The position numbers and the translations under genes are program-made. Shown here piece after piece: positions 16,871-26,669 of a stretch of 64,000 nt of DNA. Origin of the DNA: Mesobacillus subterraneus (lineage in GTDB: Bacteria; Bacillota; Bacilli; Bacillales; Cytobacillaceae); the NCBI RefSeq assembly GCF_020524355.2, contig NZ_CP129019.1, positions 3,534,001-3,598,000 of the forward strand. The letters are read 5' to 3'. The notes beneath the pieces are model-generated. The model was not told the DNA's origin. It ran no database searches and saw only the letters and a program-made list of their open reading frames with translations. Every line of letters starts with the position of its first letter. Positions within the stretch are counted from its first letter, which is position 1.

Positions 16871-17051
16871 AATGAATAGATTTTCCACGCTCAAAATGGT
16901 TCATGCAAGTCAGTTCGATAATATAATCGTAGTTTGCGATTGCTCTTTGAAGCTCATTTTTTTCATCTATAGACAGGTTTGGAGTCTGCATCTTATTCGC
17001 CAATTGCATCTGCAAAGCTTCTAATTGTGATTTTACTTCCTGATAGTTCAT
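16869..17051 (-). CDS. Small helical hypothetical protein
   Basis: A 60-residue, mostly helical, charged protein starting MNYQEVKSQLEALQMQLA. It looks like the small DUF2524/YtzC-type cytosolic proteins of Bacilli, but that match is by general appearance only. The ATG at 17051 has AAGGG eight bases upstream; a GTG three codons earlier overlaps that site. It ends against the bidirectional terminator at 16841. Confidence 0.6.
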   Translation of the reverse strand: MNYQEVKSQLEALQMQLANKMQTPNLSIDEKNELQRAIANYDYIIELTCMNHFERGKSIH

Positions 17052-17330
17052 TTCCAACACCCTTCCCTAAAATGAAATCGCTTTCTTTATACTCTCATTA
17101 TACTATTCACACCCTTTAGGGTATCATTGGAATTATTGTGATTTTGTGAAAAAACCCTATTTCATGTGTCTAAAGTTTGGATTTTCAGGGTTTGGAGAGA
17201 TGCCTGCGAATTGTGGGAAGCAAATTGATGTTTGCGAAGCTCATGTATTTTTAATTCTGCAATTCAAGTATAATGGATACTATTCAGTTTATGCATATGA
17301 TGATTCGTTGCGAGAATCCTATATAATAAA
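17052..17330. other. Gene-free stretch before the dispersed element and dbpA
   Basis: Apart from the short repeat copy at 17331 I see no credible gene between 17052 and 17459. An 84-codon frame (17146-17400) runs into the repeat, lacks a ribosome site and has no recognisable composition. Confidence 0.6.
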
Positions 17331-17396
17331 GAAAAGCGCAAGCGCCTTGGTCAGCCCCGACAAGCGTCTCGAGGGGCTAGGCGCTGTAGCTAGACA
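17331..17396 (+). repeat. Dispersed element, internally deleted copy
   Basis: It begins GAAAAGCGCAAGCGCCTTGG and jumps from GACAAGCG straight to TCTCGAGGGGCTAGGCGCT, so the central hairpin is missing while the terminal pairing arms remain. Confidence 0.85.
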
Positions 17397-17459
17397 CTAG
17401 TCTAGGTGCAAAAAATTTATACTTTCTTATAAAATAATAAAATAAAAAGAGGTTTTTTC

Positions 17460-18905
17460 ATGAGTAAAAGAAGTTTTGACGATTACAACTTAAGCGACGA
17501 AATTAAACGCTCCCTTTCTGTGTTGAAATATGAATCTCCAACAGAGGTCCAGGAAGAAGTCATTCCGTTAGCATTGGAAAAGCAAGACCTTGTCGTTAAA
17601 TCCCAGACAGGAAGCGGAAAGACAGCCTCCTTCGGAATTCCCATTTGCGATATGGTTGAATGGGAGGAAAAGAATCCACAGGCGTTGATTCTCACTCCAA
17701 CTAGGGAGCTGGCTGTTCAGGTTCGTGAAGATATCACGAATATCGACCGATTCAAAAGGATTAAGGCGATGGCCGTTTATGGTAAGGAGCCCTTCTCGAA
17801 GCAGAAAGAAGAATTGAAGCAAAAAACGCATGTCGTCGTCGGTACACCTGGACGCGTCATCGACCATATTGAAAGAGGTACACTTGTATTAGATGAAATC
17901 AAGTACCTGATTATCGATGAAGCAGATGAAATGCTGAACATGGGTTTTATTGATGCTGTTGAATCCATTATAGAAGATCTTCCTCCAAATCGGGTTACTA
18001 TGGTGTTTTCTGCGACATTGCCCAAGGATGTTGAAAATCTCTGCCATAAATATATGAAGGATCCAGTTAACATCGAAATCGCTTCTACCGGTATTACGAC
18101 AAATACAATTGACCATATGCTGATCGAAGTGAAAGAAGAGGATAAAATCTCCCTTTTAAAAGATATCACGGTTGCTGAAAACCCTGACAGCTGCATCATT
18201 TTTTGCAGGACGAAGGAAAATGTCGATACCGTGTTTACTCAGCTTGAGGAAGCCAATTATTCCTGTGAAAGACTTCATGGAGGATTGGAACAAGAAGACC
18301 GCTTTGCTGTGATGGATGGCTTCAAGATGGGGAATTTCCGCTACCTTGTGGCAACTGATGTTGCAGCAAGAGGAATTGACGTCGATAACGTTTCACTTGT
18401 CATCAACTATGACGTTCCGATGGAAAAAGAGGGCTATGTGCACCGGACAGGCCGAACGGGACGCGCCGGAAACAAAGGGAAAGCGATTATGCTTGCTACA
18501 CCTTATGAAGGAAAATTCGTCAGGGCAATCGAACGATACATTGGCTTTGAGATTCCTGTGACAGAAGCTCCGAGCAAGCAGGACGTTGCAAGAAACCAGG
18601 CTGCTTTTGATGAAAAAATCAGCGGGCGCCGTGTCGTGAAAAACAACAAGACAGCCCGCATCAACCAGGATATCATGAAGCTTCATTTTAGCGGCGGCAA
18701 AAAGAAAAAGATCCGCGCTGTCGACTTCGTTGGAACAATTGCAAAAATTCCTGGAGTAACCGCAGACGATATCGGCATCATCACCATCCACGATACGATG
18801 TCCTATGTCGATATCCTGAACGGAAAAGGCTCGCTAGTCATCCAAGCGATGGAAAATGCGACAATCAAGGGAAAGAAGCTTAGAGTGAGCAAGACCATCA
18901 AGTAG
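17460..18905 (+). CDS. dbpA: ATP-dependent RNA helicase DbpA (YxiN)
   Basis: A 481-residue DEAD-box helicase. Motifs are in order: Q motif region ([13 protein letters not shown]), Walker [21 protein letters not shown], the DEAD box as DEADEM, SAT, then the second RecA domain with [18 protein letters not shown] and HRTGRTGR. The final 75 residues form the DbpA RNA-binding domain ([18 protein letters not shown]), which targets hairpin 92 of 23S rRNA in characterised homologues. Its role is 50S ribosome assembly. The start follows GAGG with seven-base spacing. Monocistronic. Confidence 0.95.
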   Translation: MSKRSFDDYNLSDEIKRSLSVLKYESPTEVQEEVIPLALEKQDLVVKSQTGSGKTASFGIPICDMVEWEEKNPQALILTPTRELAVQVREDITNIDRFKRIKAMAVYGKEPFSKQKEELKQKTHVVVGTPGRVIDHIERGTLVLDEIKYLIIDEADEMLNMGFIDAVESIIEDLPPNRVTMVFSATLPKDVENLCHKYMKDPVNIEIASTGITTNTIDHMLIEVKEEDKISLLKDITVAENPDSCIIFCRTKENVDTVFTQLEEANYSCERLHGGLEQEDRFAVMDGFKMGNFRYLVATDVAARGIDVDNVSLVINYDVPMEKEGYVHRTGRTGRAGNKGKAIMLATPYEGKFVRAIERYIGFEIPVTEAPSKQDVARNQAAFDEKISGRRVVKNNKTARINQDIMKLHFSGGKKKKIRAVDFVGTIAKIPGVTADDIGIITIHDTMSYVDILNGKGSLVIQAMENATIKGKKLRVSKTIK

Positions 18906-18957
18906 AACAAAAAGCGCAAGCGCCTCGTTCAGCCCCGCCAAGCGCTGAAGCTGGATT
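18905..18957 (+). repeat. Dispersed element, short remnant
   Basis: AAAAGCGCAAGCGCCTCG followed by CAGCCCCGCCAAGCGCTGAAGC: only the head of the element, abutting the dbpA stop codon. Confidence 0.75.
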
Positions 18958-18990
18958 ATGAAACTTCATTCAGTAATCTACAGCTGAATA

Positions 18991-19031
18991 AAAGAAAGGA
19001 CGATTATGCCAGCCATAATCGTCCTTTCTTT
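18991..19031. terminator. Bidirectional terminator between dbpA and the methyltransferase gene
   Basis: GAAAGGACGATTATG (18994-19008) is exactly complementary to 19013-19027. Short A/T tails lie on both sides, suiting the two convergent genes. Confidence 0.85.
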
Positions 19032-19044
19032 CTTAAAGCGTTGA

Positions 19045-20004
19045 TCATTTCTCACAAACAATCACTTCGCGTGTGAAATTCCCCTTTTTCACGACACAGC
19101 GATCGGCGATTTCAAAGCCGGCATTTCCAATGATAGAGTCGATTGGTTCAATCGTGACGATGACTACTTTATCAGCGAATTCGTAGGTGCTTTGAAGCAT
19201 CTCGAGCTGCTCTTCGGGTGTGATGACCGAGCACAGATTGTACGGCATATCAATAATCGCCACGTCATAGCTCCCAGTGACCTTGCGAATGTCCCTAAAT
19301 GTCACTTGGGTTGCATAGCCAAAATGCGCGATGTTCTCCCTCGTTCCAGGCAGTATGAGCGGATTGATATCACTGGCAACGATGTCCACCCCCATCGACA
19401 GTGCTTCCACCACTACCGTACCAATTCCGCAGCATGGATCGATCGCTTTCACTCCAGCCGGATCAGGAACGGCAATATTGGCGACGGCTCTTGCGACACG
19501 CGTGCTTAATGAAGTAGAGTAACTATGCGGTTTTTGCTGGTGGTTCAACCAAACCGCTTCACTGCCGTGGTATTCACCAAATACCCAGCGCTCGTTTGCA
19601 TTCATGATCCCAAACAGCACATCTGGATTTACCAGCTCCGGCTCTCCGGAAATATGCAAACCCACTTCCCGTTCAAGTCTGCGCCGTTCTTTAAAATCTA
19701 CCTTGTCAGGACCTGTTACTTTTACATACATCACTTTAAAAGAAGAGCCATACAATTCGATCTTCTTCACTTGCTCAATTAGGTCCGCTAATTGCTCACC
19801 TTCAAGGATGACATCCATTCGCCCCCTCATAAACGGGCTTCGGCTTGGATCGATTTTCAATGCACTCTCCATGATGCTGGATTCTGCATCCTCCCCAAAA
19901 AACGAGCGCATTTCCAAGTTACACAACTCTTTTTCTTCATCAGGGAAAGCGTAATTATAGATAAAAGACTTAGGTTCAAAGTTAGCGAATTCCAATAAGT
20001 TCAA
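19045..20004 (-). CDS. TRM11/THUMP-type RNA methyltransferase-like protein
   Basis: About 319 residues. The C-terminal half is a class I SAM methyltransferase: AIDPCCGIGTVVVEAL (motif I), VASDINPLI (motif II) and the catalytic-loop motif IDMPYN in place of the usual (N/D)PPY. The N-terminal half carries a THUMP-like region with FMRGRMDV and RRLEREVGLHISGEPELVNPDV. This fits UPF0020/Trm11-like enzymes that methylate guanine in tRNA or rRNA; target not determined. The frame opens at TTG 20004, which nearly abuts GGAAGGA; a second TTG at 19995 is better spaced, so the start is uncertain by three codons. Confidence 0.8.
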   Translation of the reverse strand: MNLLEFANFEPKSFIYNYAFPDEEKELCNLEMRSFFGEDAESSIMESALKIDPSRSPFMRGRMDVILEGEQLADLIEQVKKIELYGSSFKVMYVKVTGPDKVDFKERRRLEREVGLHISGEPELVNPDVLFGIMNANERWVFGEYHGSEAVWLNHQQKPHSYSTSLSTRVARAVANIAVPDPAGVKAIDPCCGIGTVVVEALSMGVDIVASDINPLILPGTRENIAHFGYATQVTFRDIRKVTGSYDVAIIDMPYNLCSVITPEEQLEMLQSTYEFADKVVIVTIEPIDSIIGNAGFEIADRCVVKKGNFTREVIVCEK

Positions 20005-20065
20005 TCCTTCCGTTGTAATAAACAGCTTTTATCCATTGCATTTCATAACTTGCCTTGTGGAAACA

Positions 20066-20091
20066 AAATTGACTCACCCTTTGGGTAAGTC
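20066..20091 (-). terminator. Terminator overlapping the end of the small gene
   Basis: On the minus strand GACTTACCC and GGGTGAGTC pair (one mismatch) and are followed by AATTTTG. The stem includes the last codons and stop of the gene ending at 20074. Confidence 0.65.
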
Positions 20092-20265
20092 AAGTGATTG
20101 GTATGCAATCTGATACTTTCCTCCCTCTGCTACTTCAGAGTGATACAAAGCTTTTAATGCAAAATTTTTCTCGAGATCATGTTCTTTTATCAAACTGGAT
20201 AAACGCGTTTGCAGTTCCGGGTTATCCTTAATTAACTGTTTCATCTGCGATTTTACAAATTTCAT
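20074..20265 (-). CDS. Small hypothetical protein
   Basis: A 63-residue basic and helical protein, MKFVKSQMKQLIKDN at the start and YQIAYQSLDLPKG at the end. The ATG is preceded by AAAGGT at eight-base spacing. No family recognised. Its own terminator suggests a monocistronic unit. Confidence 0.55.
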   Translation of the reverse strand: MKFVKSQMKQLIKDNPELQTRLSSLIKEHDLEKNFALKALYHSEVAEGGKYQIAYQSLDLPKG

Positions 20266-20351
20266 TTTTTTATACCTTTACCCTTCAAAATCTAATCGTT
20301 CAGCTAAGTATAGCATGAACAAGTCTATCGTCGTTCATAACTTTTTCTTGA

Positions 20352-21221
20352 TCAATCCGGTTCTACATGTACATGTACGTCATAGATATCGTATTCTTCC
20401 ATGAGCTTATCTTCGACCCTCGTCGAGATATCATGGGCAGTGCTGATGTCGAGGGTTGGTTTCACTGTGATGACACAGTCAACGACAATATTGTTGCCGT
20501 AGCTTCGTGCCTTCAAATCTTTAATTCCCTTGACACCAGGAATATTACAAATGGTTTCGTTATATTCTTTAATGAGGTCGACATCAAATCCGTCTGTCAG
20601 CTGGTGGGATGCTTCACGGAAGATGTCCCAACCTGTTTTTAAAATCAGTGCGCCAACAATGAATGCGGTCACGGGGTCAAGCCACGGCAAACCGAATTGG
20701 GAGCCGATGATGCCAACGGCCGTACCGATACTCACCCATGAATCCGACAGGTTATCTTTAGCCGCGGCCATGACCGAATGGCTTTTTATTTTGCGTGCGA
20801 GGTTTCGGTTATAGCGATATACGAAATACATAATCAACGCAGAAAACAAACCTGTCCAGGCAGCAATAAGATCTGGTGCTTCGGCACTTCCTTCAAAAAA
20901 TGATGTGAAGGCACTCGTTAAAACCTGAAAGCCAACTAAGATAATGATGAAAGATGCGACCATCGACGCGACCATTTCTGATTTCCAATGGCTATAAAGA
21001 TGGTCATCATCTGCAGGTTTTTGCGACAGCCTTAACCCAATGAGGACGGACAATGAGGCAAAGATATCGGTTGTATTATTCAAACCATCCGCCTTCAGTG
21101 CTTCTGAATCGCTGATATAACCTACAGAAAGTTTCAAGGCGGAAAGAAGTATATAAGCGAGGATACTGATTATCGCTCCGCGTTCGCCTAGTTTTAAATT
21201 GGAATAACGTTGTTCATTCAT
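20352..21221 (-). CDS. Cation diffusion facilitator (CDF) exporter, likely Mn-type
   Basis: A 289-residue protein with six membrane helices and a C-terminal cytosolic ferredoxin-like domain (VKGIKDLKARSYGNNIVVDC..DVHVHVEPD). The transport-site motifs are ADGLNNTTD in helix 2 and AAKDNLSDS in helix 5. The second site has Asp rather than the zinc-type His, as in MntE/MneP/MneS manganese exporters, so Mn(II) efflux is the best inference. I start at ATG 21221, with GGAGG seven bases upstream; a TTG six codons before it lies ahead of that site. Monocistronic. Confidence 0.85.
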   Translation of the reverse strand: MNEQRYSNLKLGERGAIISILAYILLSALKLSVGYISDSEALKADGLNNTTDIFASLSVLIGLRLSQKPADDDHLYSHWKSEMVASMVASFIIILVGFQVLTSAFTSFFEGSAEAPDLIAAWTGLFSALIMYFVYRYNRNLARKIKSHSVMAAAKDNLSDSWVSIGTAVGIIGSQFGLPWLDPVTAFIVGALILKTGWDIFREASHQLTDGFDVDLIKEYNETICNIPGVKGIKDLKARSYGNNIVVDCVITVKPTLDISTAHDISTRVEDKLMEEYDIYDVHVHVEPD

Positions 21222-21337
21222 GGACTGGCCTCCATTCAACTGCTAGAACATTTTAACAATCAAGGAGCGATTGAGTCTATAGCAACCTTTTTACCTTTGT
21301 CCATATAATTGACAGGACCGCAAAAAAGTTTCCTTTG

Positions 21338-21520
21338 GCAAAAACGAGTCGCTTCGATCCGCCCGATGAAGTCAAAGAACAACTTCAGCGGTCGACCCTC
21401 TGAGGCACAGGACGTACAAATCCGCCAGCCACACGATGTGGCGTTTTAGGCGGGCAGCGGTGGTCGAGGCTGACCAAGGCGCTTGTGCTTTTCCATGGGC
21501 TAGGTGCAGAAGCTAGACAT
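21338..21520 (-). repeat. Diverged copy of the dispersed element with a unique insert
   Basis: Minus-strand copy beginning AAAAGCACAAGCGCCTTGG, with the GACTTCAT hairpin arm and a terminal GCGACTCG, but carrying an unrelated insert of about 60 bp (about 21401-21465, including GATGTGGCGTTTTAGGCGGG). No gene is seen in 21222-21698 apart from this element. Confidence 0.75.
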
Positions 21521-21698
21521 GGATCAAATTGAAAATGTTTCTTCTAAAAAAAATATATAGAAGTAATTACCAGAAACTTTTCAAGGGTTAAATACGTACT
21601 AATTAATATCGGAAAATTACGCGTTTATCAGTACAACTACAAATCTATTTTCATTTATGGTAAAATGTAAGCTTCAATAGATTCCTAGGAGGGATTGC

Positions 21699-23555
21699 AT
21701 GGGGACTAATAAGAAAATGTCCATAAGTTTCGTTTTGATTGCCATTGTCCTATTATGGCTTAAAACCTACACGGTTTATAAATTTAATTTTGATATAGAT
21801 ATTGAGAATAAAATGCAGGAATTCATTCTGTTCATAAATCCATTAAGCTTCCTTATGTTTGTTCTTGGACTTGGGATTTTCCTGGCAGGAAGAAAGCAGA
21901 AAATCTTTGTTGTTGCGACTAGCTTTATAATATCCTTTATTCTTTACGCAAATGTTGTTTACTATAAGGAATTCAGTGATTTCATCACAATTCCGCTGTT
22001 GACACAGACAAGTAATATGGGTGATTTAAAGAGCAGTGTTGGCGAATTGATCAGCTGGACTGACCTCTTCTATTTTGCCGATTTCCTTTTAATCCTGGCT
22101 TTAGCTATGGTAAAGACACCTAAAGTCTCTTTTAAAAAGTACAAAAGCGTTTACGCTGCTGCCTTCTACTTCAGTGCAATCGGTCTGGCATTTTTCAATC
22201 TTGGACTTTCAGAATCTGAGCGTCCTGAATTGCTGACTCGTACGTTTGACAGGGAAATCCTTGTTAAGAATATCGGTACGTACAATCATCATATCTACGA
22301 TGCGTACCTGCAAACCAAGACAACTGCACAAAGAGCCATGGCAGATGGCAATCAGCTGACTGAAATCGAGAACTATACTCGTGCTCAATACGCCGAACCT
22401 TCCAAAGAAATGTTCGGCGCAGCAAAGGGCAAGAACATTATTGTACTGTCAATGGAATCCACTCAAAGTTTTGTCATTGGCCAGAAAGTGAACGGCCAGG
22501 AAATCACGCCATTTTTGAATGAGTTCATTAAAGACAGCTATTACTTTGATAATTTTTACCATCAGACTGCACAGGGGAAAACGTCTGATTCTGAATTCCT
22601 ATTAGAAAACTCTTTATATCCTCTTGGCTGCGGTGCTGTATTCTTCACCCATTCAGGGAATCAGTACATGTCACTTGCTGAGAGGCTGAAGGAAAACTCT
22701 TATTACACAGCGAAGCTTCATGCGAACAACAAGAGCTTCTGGAATCGTGACGTAATGTATAATAACTTCGGCTATGACCGTTTCTACTCATTGCCGGATT
22801 ATGAAGTGAACGAAGAAAATTCTGTTGGCTGGGGCATGAAGGACGTGGATTTCTTTGACCAGTCAATTGAGCATTTAAAAGCAATGCCAAAGCCGTTCTT
22901 CGCTAAGTTCATTACGTTGACAAACCACTTCCCGTTTGAACTGGACGAGGAAGACAAGTTCATCGATGAGTTTGATTCAAATAGCGGGACCTTGAACCGC
23001 TACTTCCCAACCGTCCGCTATACGGATGAAGCCTTCAAGCTTTTCATCGAGGACTTGAAGGCAGAAGGACTTTACGAAGATTCAATCATAGTAATTTACG
23101 GTGACCATTATGGAATTTCCGAAAACCATAACAAGGCAATGGAACAGTACCTTGGCAAGGAAATCACGCCATTTGTTTCAACACAGTTGCAGCGCGTGCC
23201 AATGATTATCCACATTCCGGGTCACGAAGGCAAGACCCTTTCAACTGTAACTGGTCAAATCGACCTTCGCCCTACATTGTTGAATCTCGCTGGAATTGAT
23301 ACAAAACAGGATATTCAGTTTGGAGCAGACATGTTCTCTGATAAACAGGATAACTTTGTTGCCCTAAGAGATGGAAGCTTCATCACCGAAGATTTAGTTT
23401 ATACAAAAGGTGTCTGCTACGACAAGACCACAGGAGAACCGACAGACGGTGCAAGCTGTGAACCTTACATCGAGCATGCCAAGAACGAGCTAAGCTACTC
23501 AGATCAGATTATATATGGAGATTTGCTTCGCTTTTATGGAAAAGATGAAGAGTAA
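21699..23555 (+). CDS. Lipoteichoic acid synthase family protein (LtaS-like)
   Basis: A 618-residue protein with five N-terminal membrane helices (to about residue 175) and a large extracytoplasmic alkaline-phosphatase/sulfatase domain. Active-site features are visible: metal ligand Glu253 (SMESTQ), catalytic Thr294 (QGKTSDSEF), and Asp469-His470 (YGDHYG). Family enzymes polymerise or prime glycerol-phosphate chains from phosphatidylglycerol. Bacilli carry several paralogues (LtaS, YfnI, YqgS, YvgJ), and I cannot say which this is. Start supported by AGGAGG six bases upstream. Monocistronic, ending in a strong terminator. Confidence 0.92.
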   Translation: MGTNKKMSISFVLIAIVLLWLKTYTVYKFNFDIDIENKMQEFILFINPLSFLMFVLGLGIFLAGRKQKIFVVATSFIISFILYANVVYYKEFSDFITIPLLTQTSNMGDLKSSVGELISWTDLFYFADFLLILALAMVKTPKVSFKKYKSVYAAAFYFSAIGLAFFNLGLSESERPELLTRTFDREILVKNIGTYNHHIYDAYLQTKTTAQRAMADGNQLTEIENYTRAQYAEPSKEMFGAAKGKNIIVLSMESTQSFVIGQKVNGQEITPFLNEFIKDSYYFDNFYHQTAQGKTSDSEFLLENSLYPLGCGAVFFTHSGNQYMSLAERLKENSYYTAKLHANNKSFWNRDVMYNNFGYDRFYSLPDYEVNEENSVGWGMKDVDFFDQSIEHLKAMPKPFFAKFITLTNHFPFELDEEDKFIDEFDSNSGTLNRYFPTVRYTDEAFKLFIEDLKAEGLYEDSIIVIYGDHYGISENHNKAMEQYLGKEITPFVSTQLQRVPMIIHIPGHEGKTLSTVTGQIDLRPTLLNLAGIDTKQDIQFGADMFSDKQDNFVALRDGSFITEDLVYTKGVCYDKTTGEPTDGASCEPYIEHAKNELSYSDQIIYGDLLRFYGKDEE

Positions 23556-23563
23556 TATTGAGA

Positions 23564-23592
23564 ACCCCACTGATCAGCCAGTGGGGTTTTTT
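23564..23592 (+). terminator. Terminator of the LtaS-like gene
   Basis: CCCCACTG and CAGTGGGG pair around a short loop and are followed by six T residues. Confidence 0.9.
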
Positions 23593-23659
23593 ACTTGGCT
23601 GGGGGGTTAATCGAATAAGGCTTTAGTTCGGACAAAATTATACGATGGGACTGCTGTTT

Positions 23660-24500
23660 TGCCCAAACAGGGCTTTACTTCGGACACTATCTCCCGCGCG
23701 TGCTCCTGTTTTGTCCGAACTTGGTATCACTTCGGACAATGTCTCCTGCGCACGCTCCTGTTTTGTCTGAACCTGGTATCAGTTCGGACACTATCTCTCG
23801 CGCGTGCTCTTGTTTTGTCTGAACCTGGTATCACTTCGGACACTATCTCCCGCGCGTGCTCTTGTTTTGTCTGAACCTGGTATCACTTCGGACACTATCT
23901 CCCGCTCGTGCTCTTGTTTTGTCTGAACCTGGTATCACTTCGGACACTATCTCCCGCGCGCGCTCTTGTTTTGTCTGAACCTGGTATCAGTTCGGACACT
24001 ATCTCTCGCGCGCGCTCCTGTTTTGTCCAAACCTGGTATCTCTTCGGACACTATCTCTCTCTCTCGCTTTTGTTTTGTCCGAACTTGGTATCACTTCGGA
24101 CACTATCTCCCGCGCGCGCTCCTGTTTTGACCGAACTTGGTATCTCTTCGGACACTATCTCCCGCGCGCGCTCTTGTTTTGTCCGAACTTGGTATCACTT
24201 CGGACACTATCTCCCGCGCGCGCTCCTGTTTTGTCCAAACCTGGTATCTCTTCGGACAATATCTCTCTCGCGCGCTCCTGTTTTGACCGAACTTGGTATC
24301 ACTTCGGACAATATCTTCCGCGCGCGCTCTTGTTTTGTCCGAACTTGGTATCACTTCGGACACTATCTCCCGCGCGCGCTCCTGTTTTGTCTGAACCTGG
24401 TATCACTTCGGACAATATCTCCCGCGCGTGCTCTTGTTTTGTCTGAACCTGGTATCACTTCGGACACTATCTCCTACGGACGCTCCTATTTTGTCCGAAT
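23660..24500. repeat. 52-bp tandem array, about 15-16 units
   Basis: GGTATC within each unit begins at 23723 and recurs every 52 bp exactly through 24451 (15 positions, no indel); degenerate half units flank it. Each unit contains the dyad TTGTCCGAA - 11 bp - TTCGGACA and a GC-rich CTCCCGCGCGCGCT segment. Units differ by substitutions only. The array lies between the convergent LtaS-like and RNase J genes, after the LtaS terminator. Long open frames through it, on both strands, are a by-product of the repeat. Confidence 0.92.
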
Positions 24501-24544
24501 TAGAAATCACTTAGGATTTAGCAACAAAACGGACTTGTCAGCAC

Positions 24545-24572
24545 TAAAAAAACGCCCCATAAAGGAGCGTTC
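24545..24572 (-). terminator. Terminator of the RNase J gene
   Basis: On the minus strand AACGCTCC and GGGGCGTT pair and are followed by a T run, a few bases past the stop at 24578. Confidence 0.85.
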
Positions 24573-24577
24573 TCGAA

Positions 24578-26242
24578 TTAGACTTCCATAATTATCGGTA
24601 ATATCATTGGTCTTCTGCCCGTCTGGCTGTATAGGAACGGATTAACGACGTCGATGACTGCCTTCTTGAGGCTCGACCAGTCCTTCGTGCCGCCCGCCAG
24701 CTCTGTTACAATTTTATCCTTGATCAGTTCTTCTACATTCTTCATCAGATCGCCAGATTCCCTGACGTAAACGAATCCTCTTGTCACCACTGTTGGCTTG
24801 TTGACAAGCTGTTTCTTCTCGCGATTGATCATCATCGTCACAATTACAAGCCCATCCTGGGAAAGGACTCTTCTGTCTTTTAACACGATATGTCCAATAT
24901 CGCCGATGCCGCTGCCATCGACGTATACTGGCTGCGCAGGCACTTTGCCGGCAACCTGTCCGCCATCTCCAGACAGCTCCAAAACATCGCCGTTATCTAA
25001 AATAAAACAGTTTTCACGAGGAATTCCACATTGTTCCGCCAACTTTACGTGCATGTCAAGCATACGGTATTCACCATGAATCGGAATGAAGAATTTCGGA
25101 TTAAGCAGCTTAATCATCAACTTCTGTTCTTCCTGTTTACCGTGTCCGGAAGTATGGACTTCGCTGATTTTATGATGGATGATTTCTGCGCCAATACGAT
25201 GCAGCTTATCAATCACGCGGTTTACGCTGATTGTGTTGCCCGGGATTGGCGATGAAGAAAATACAATCGTATCTCCAGGAATAACGGAAATTTGCCTGTG
25301 CGTACCATTTGCGATTCTCGCAAGTGCTGCCATCGGTTCTCCCTGGCTTCCCGTACAGATGATTGTCATTTCATTGCTAGGCATCTTCCCAATTTCATTG
25401 ATGCTCACGAAGGCATCATCAGGTGCAGAAATGTACCCTAATCTGCGCCCAATTTCAAACGTCTTTTCCATACTGCGGCCAACGATGACCATTTTCCGGT
25501 TATACTTTAGTGACGATTTCACTACCTGCTGGATTCTGTCAATGTTCGATGCAAACGTCGCGAAAATAACGCGGCCGTCCACCGTCTGGAAAATATCCTC
25601 GATTGCTTCACCGACACGTTTTTCCGATACCGAGAACCCTGGCACTTCACTGTTCGTGCTGTCTGATAATAGACACAGCACTCCCTCACTGCTGATTTCG
25701 GCGATTTTCTGGAAATCAGTGCCCGCGCCAACTGGCGTCAGGTCAAATTTGAAATCACCTGTGTGGACAATATTTCCTTCCGGAGTCGTCACAACAACAC
25801 CGAAAGAATCCGCGATGCTGTGTGTCGTCCTGAAAAAACGCACCTTGATATTCTGAAATTCGACTACTGTATCATTGTTGATTTGGTGGAATTTCACACC
25901 TTTGATTTTGTGCTCCTGCAGCTTTGACTTGATAAGCTCAACTGCGAAATCACCGCCATAAATTGGCGCTTTTACATCCTGCAGCAAAAATGGCAAACCG
26001 CCGATATGATCCTCATGACCATGCGTCACGAAAATCCCGACCAGCTTGTCCTGGTTTTGCTTCAAATAAGTGTAATCCGCAAGTACATAATCAATTCCGA
26101 ATAATTCATTATCCGGGAACTTGATTCCGCAGTCCACTAACACCATTTCATTTTTATATTCAATTACATACGTATTTTTTCCGATCTCACCAAGACCGCC
26201 CAAGGCGAAAATCTTAAGATCCTTTTTTAATTTCGTTTCCAT
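24578..26242 (-). CDS. Ribonuclease J (RNase J1-type paralogue)
   Basis: A 554-residue metallo-beta-lactamase/beta-CASP ribonuclease. The zinc site HGHEDH is at residues 74-79, followed by THSIADS, HTGDFKFD, LSDSTNS, the beta-CASP motifs FATFASNIDR, TGSQGEPMAAL and SSSPIPGN, TSGHG, and PIHGEYRM. The end reads RRPMILPIIMEV, as in RNase J1. It acts as a 5' exonuclease and endonuclease in mRNA decay. Length and ends match RNase J1 (555 aa), but the small rpoY (ykzG) gene that normally precedes rnjA is absent, so this may be an additional J1-like copy. The ATG follows AGGAG with seven-base spacing. Confidence 0.92.
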   Translation of the reverse strand: METKLKKDLKIFALGGLGEIGKNTYVIEYKNEMVLVDCGIKFPDNELFGIDYVLADYTYLKQNQDKLVGIFVTHGHEDHIGGLPFLLQDVKAPIYGGDFAVELIKSKLQEHKIKGVKFHQINNDTVVEFQNIKVRFFRTTHSIADSFGVVVTTPEGNIVHTGDFKFDLTPVGAGTDFQKIAEISSEGVLCLLSDSTNSEVPGFSVSEKRVGEAIEDIFQTVDGRVIFATFASNIDRIQQVVKSSLKYNRKMVIVGRSMEKTFEIGRRLGYISAPDDAFVSINEIGKMPSNEMTIICTGSQGEPMAALARIANGTHRQISVIPGDTIVFSSSPIPGNTISVNRVIDKLHRIGAEIIHHKISEVHTSGHGKQEEQKLMIKLLNPKFFIPIHGEYRMLDMHVKLAEQCGIPRENCFILDNGDVLELSGDGGQVAGKVPAQPVYVDGSGIGDIGHIVLKDRRVLSQDGLVIVTMMINREKKQLVNKPTVVTRGFVYVRESGDLMKNVEELIKDKIVTELAGGTKDWSSLKKAVIDVVNPFLYSQTGRRPMILPIIMEV

Positions 26243-26621
26243 AGTTCAACTCCTGTTTCTTTGTGCAAATATATTTATTAATTCCCAGGGGAATCATAGT
26301 CTAAAAAGAATAGTGAAGAAATTGGTTGGAGAAAATAGGGGGTTGAAGTTCTTAAAATATACCATAAATTAAGCTTTTCAACAAATAATGCTATCCCATT
26401 TAGTATTGAGACGAGTATTATATGGAAAAAGTTTCTATAACGGGCGAGATTTTATGCCTTACGTGGCATTATTGTTCTTTGCAGTAAGGAAGAGCTTCTG
26501 CTTTCACCATTCTACCTCCTTTCACTTCTGTATGGGCAATGCAGATGCTCTGCTTTTTCTTTTTTTTCAATAAAACTCTTTTTTGGGTAAAGCATGCAGA
26601 TTAACTCCTTCCCATTAACAA
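26243..26621. other. Gene-free stretch upstream of RNase J
   Basis: I see no credible gene here. A short hairpin (GCAGA-TGC-TCTGC, 26541-26553) followed by a long T-rich run could terminate a + strand transcript, but no + strand gene precedes it. The stem is only 5 bp. Confidence 0.5.
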
Positions 26622-26658
26622 GAAAAAACACCTCGATCATTACAACTGACCGCGGTGT
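26622..26658 (-). terminator. Terminator of the PAS-MCP gene
   Basis: On the minus strand ACACC..GGTGT plus an inner GGTCA..TGATC pair form a two-part stem followed by TTTTTTC, just past the stop at 26670. Confidence 0.8.
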
Positions 26659-26669
26659 CTTAGTTGGGG

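Noticed and set aside
17146..17400. 84-codon frame before dbpA
   Set aside because: No ribosome site, runs into a dispersed repeat, and has no protein-like pattern.
23660..24500. CRISPR-like look of the 52-bp array
   Set aside because: The whole 52-bp unit repeats with no unique spacers, and no cas gene is present.
23659..24591. Long open frames (71 to 227 codons) in the 23.7-kb array
   Set aside because: They are translations of the repeat in successive registers with odd composition and no start signals.
26540..26568. Terminator of an unannotated small RNA
   Set aside because: Only a 5-bp stem and no upstream promoter or conserved structure that I could see.
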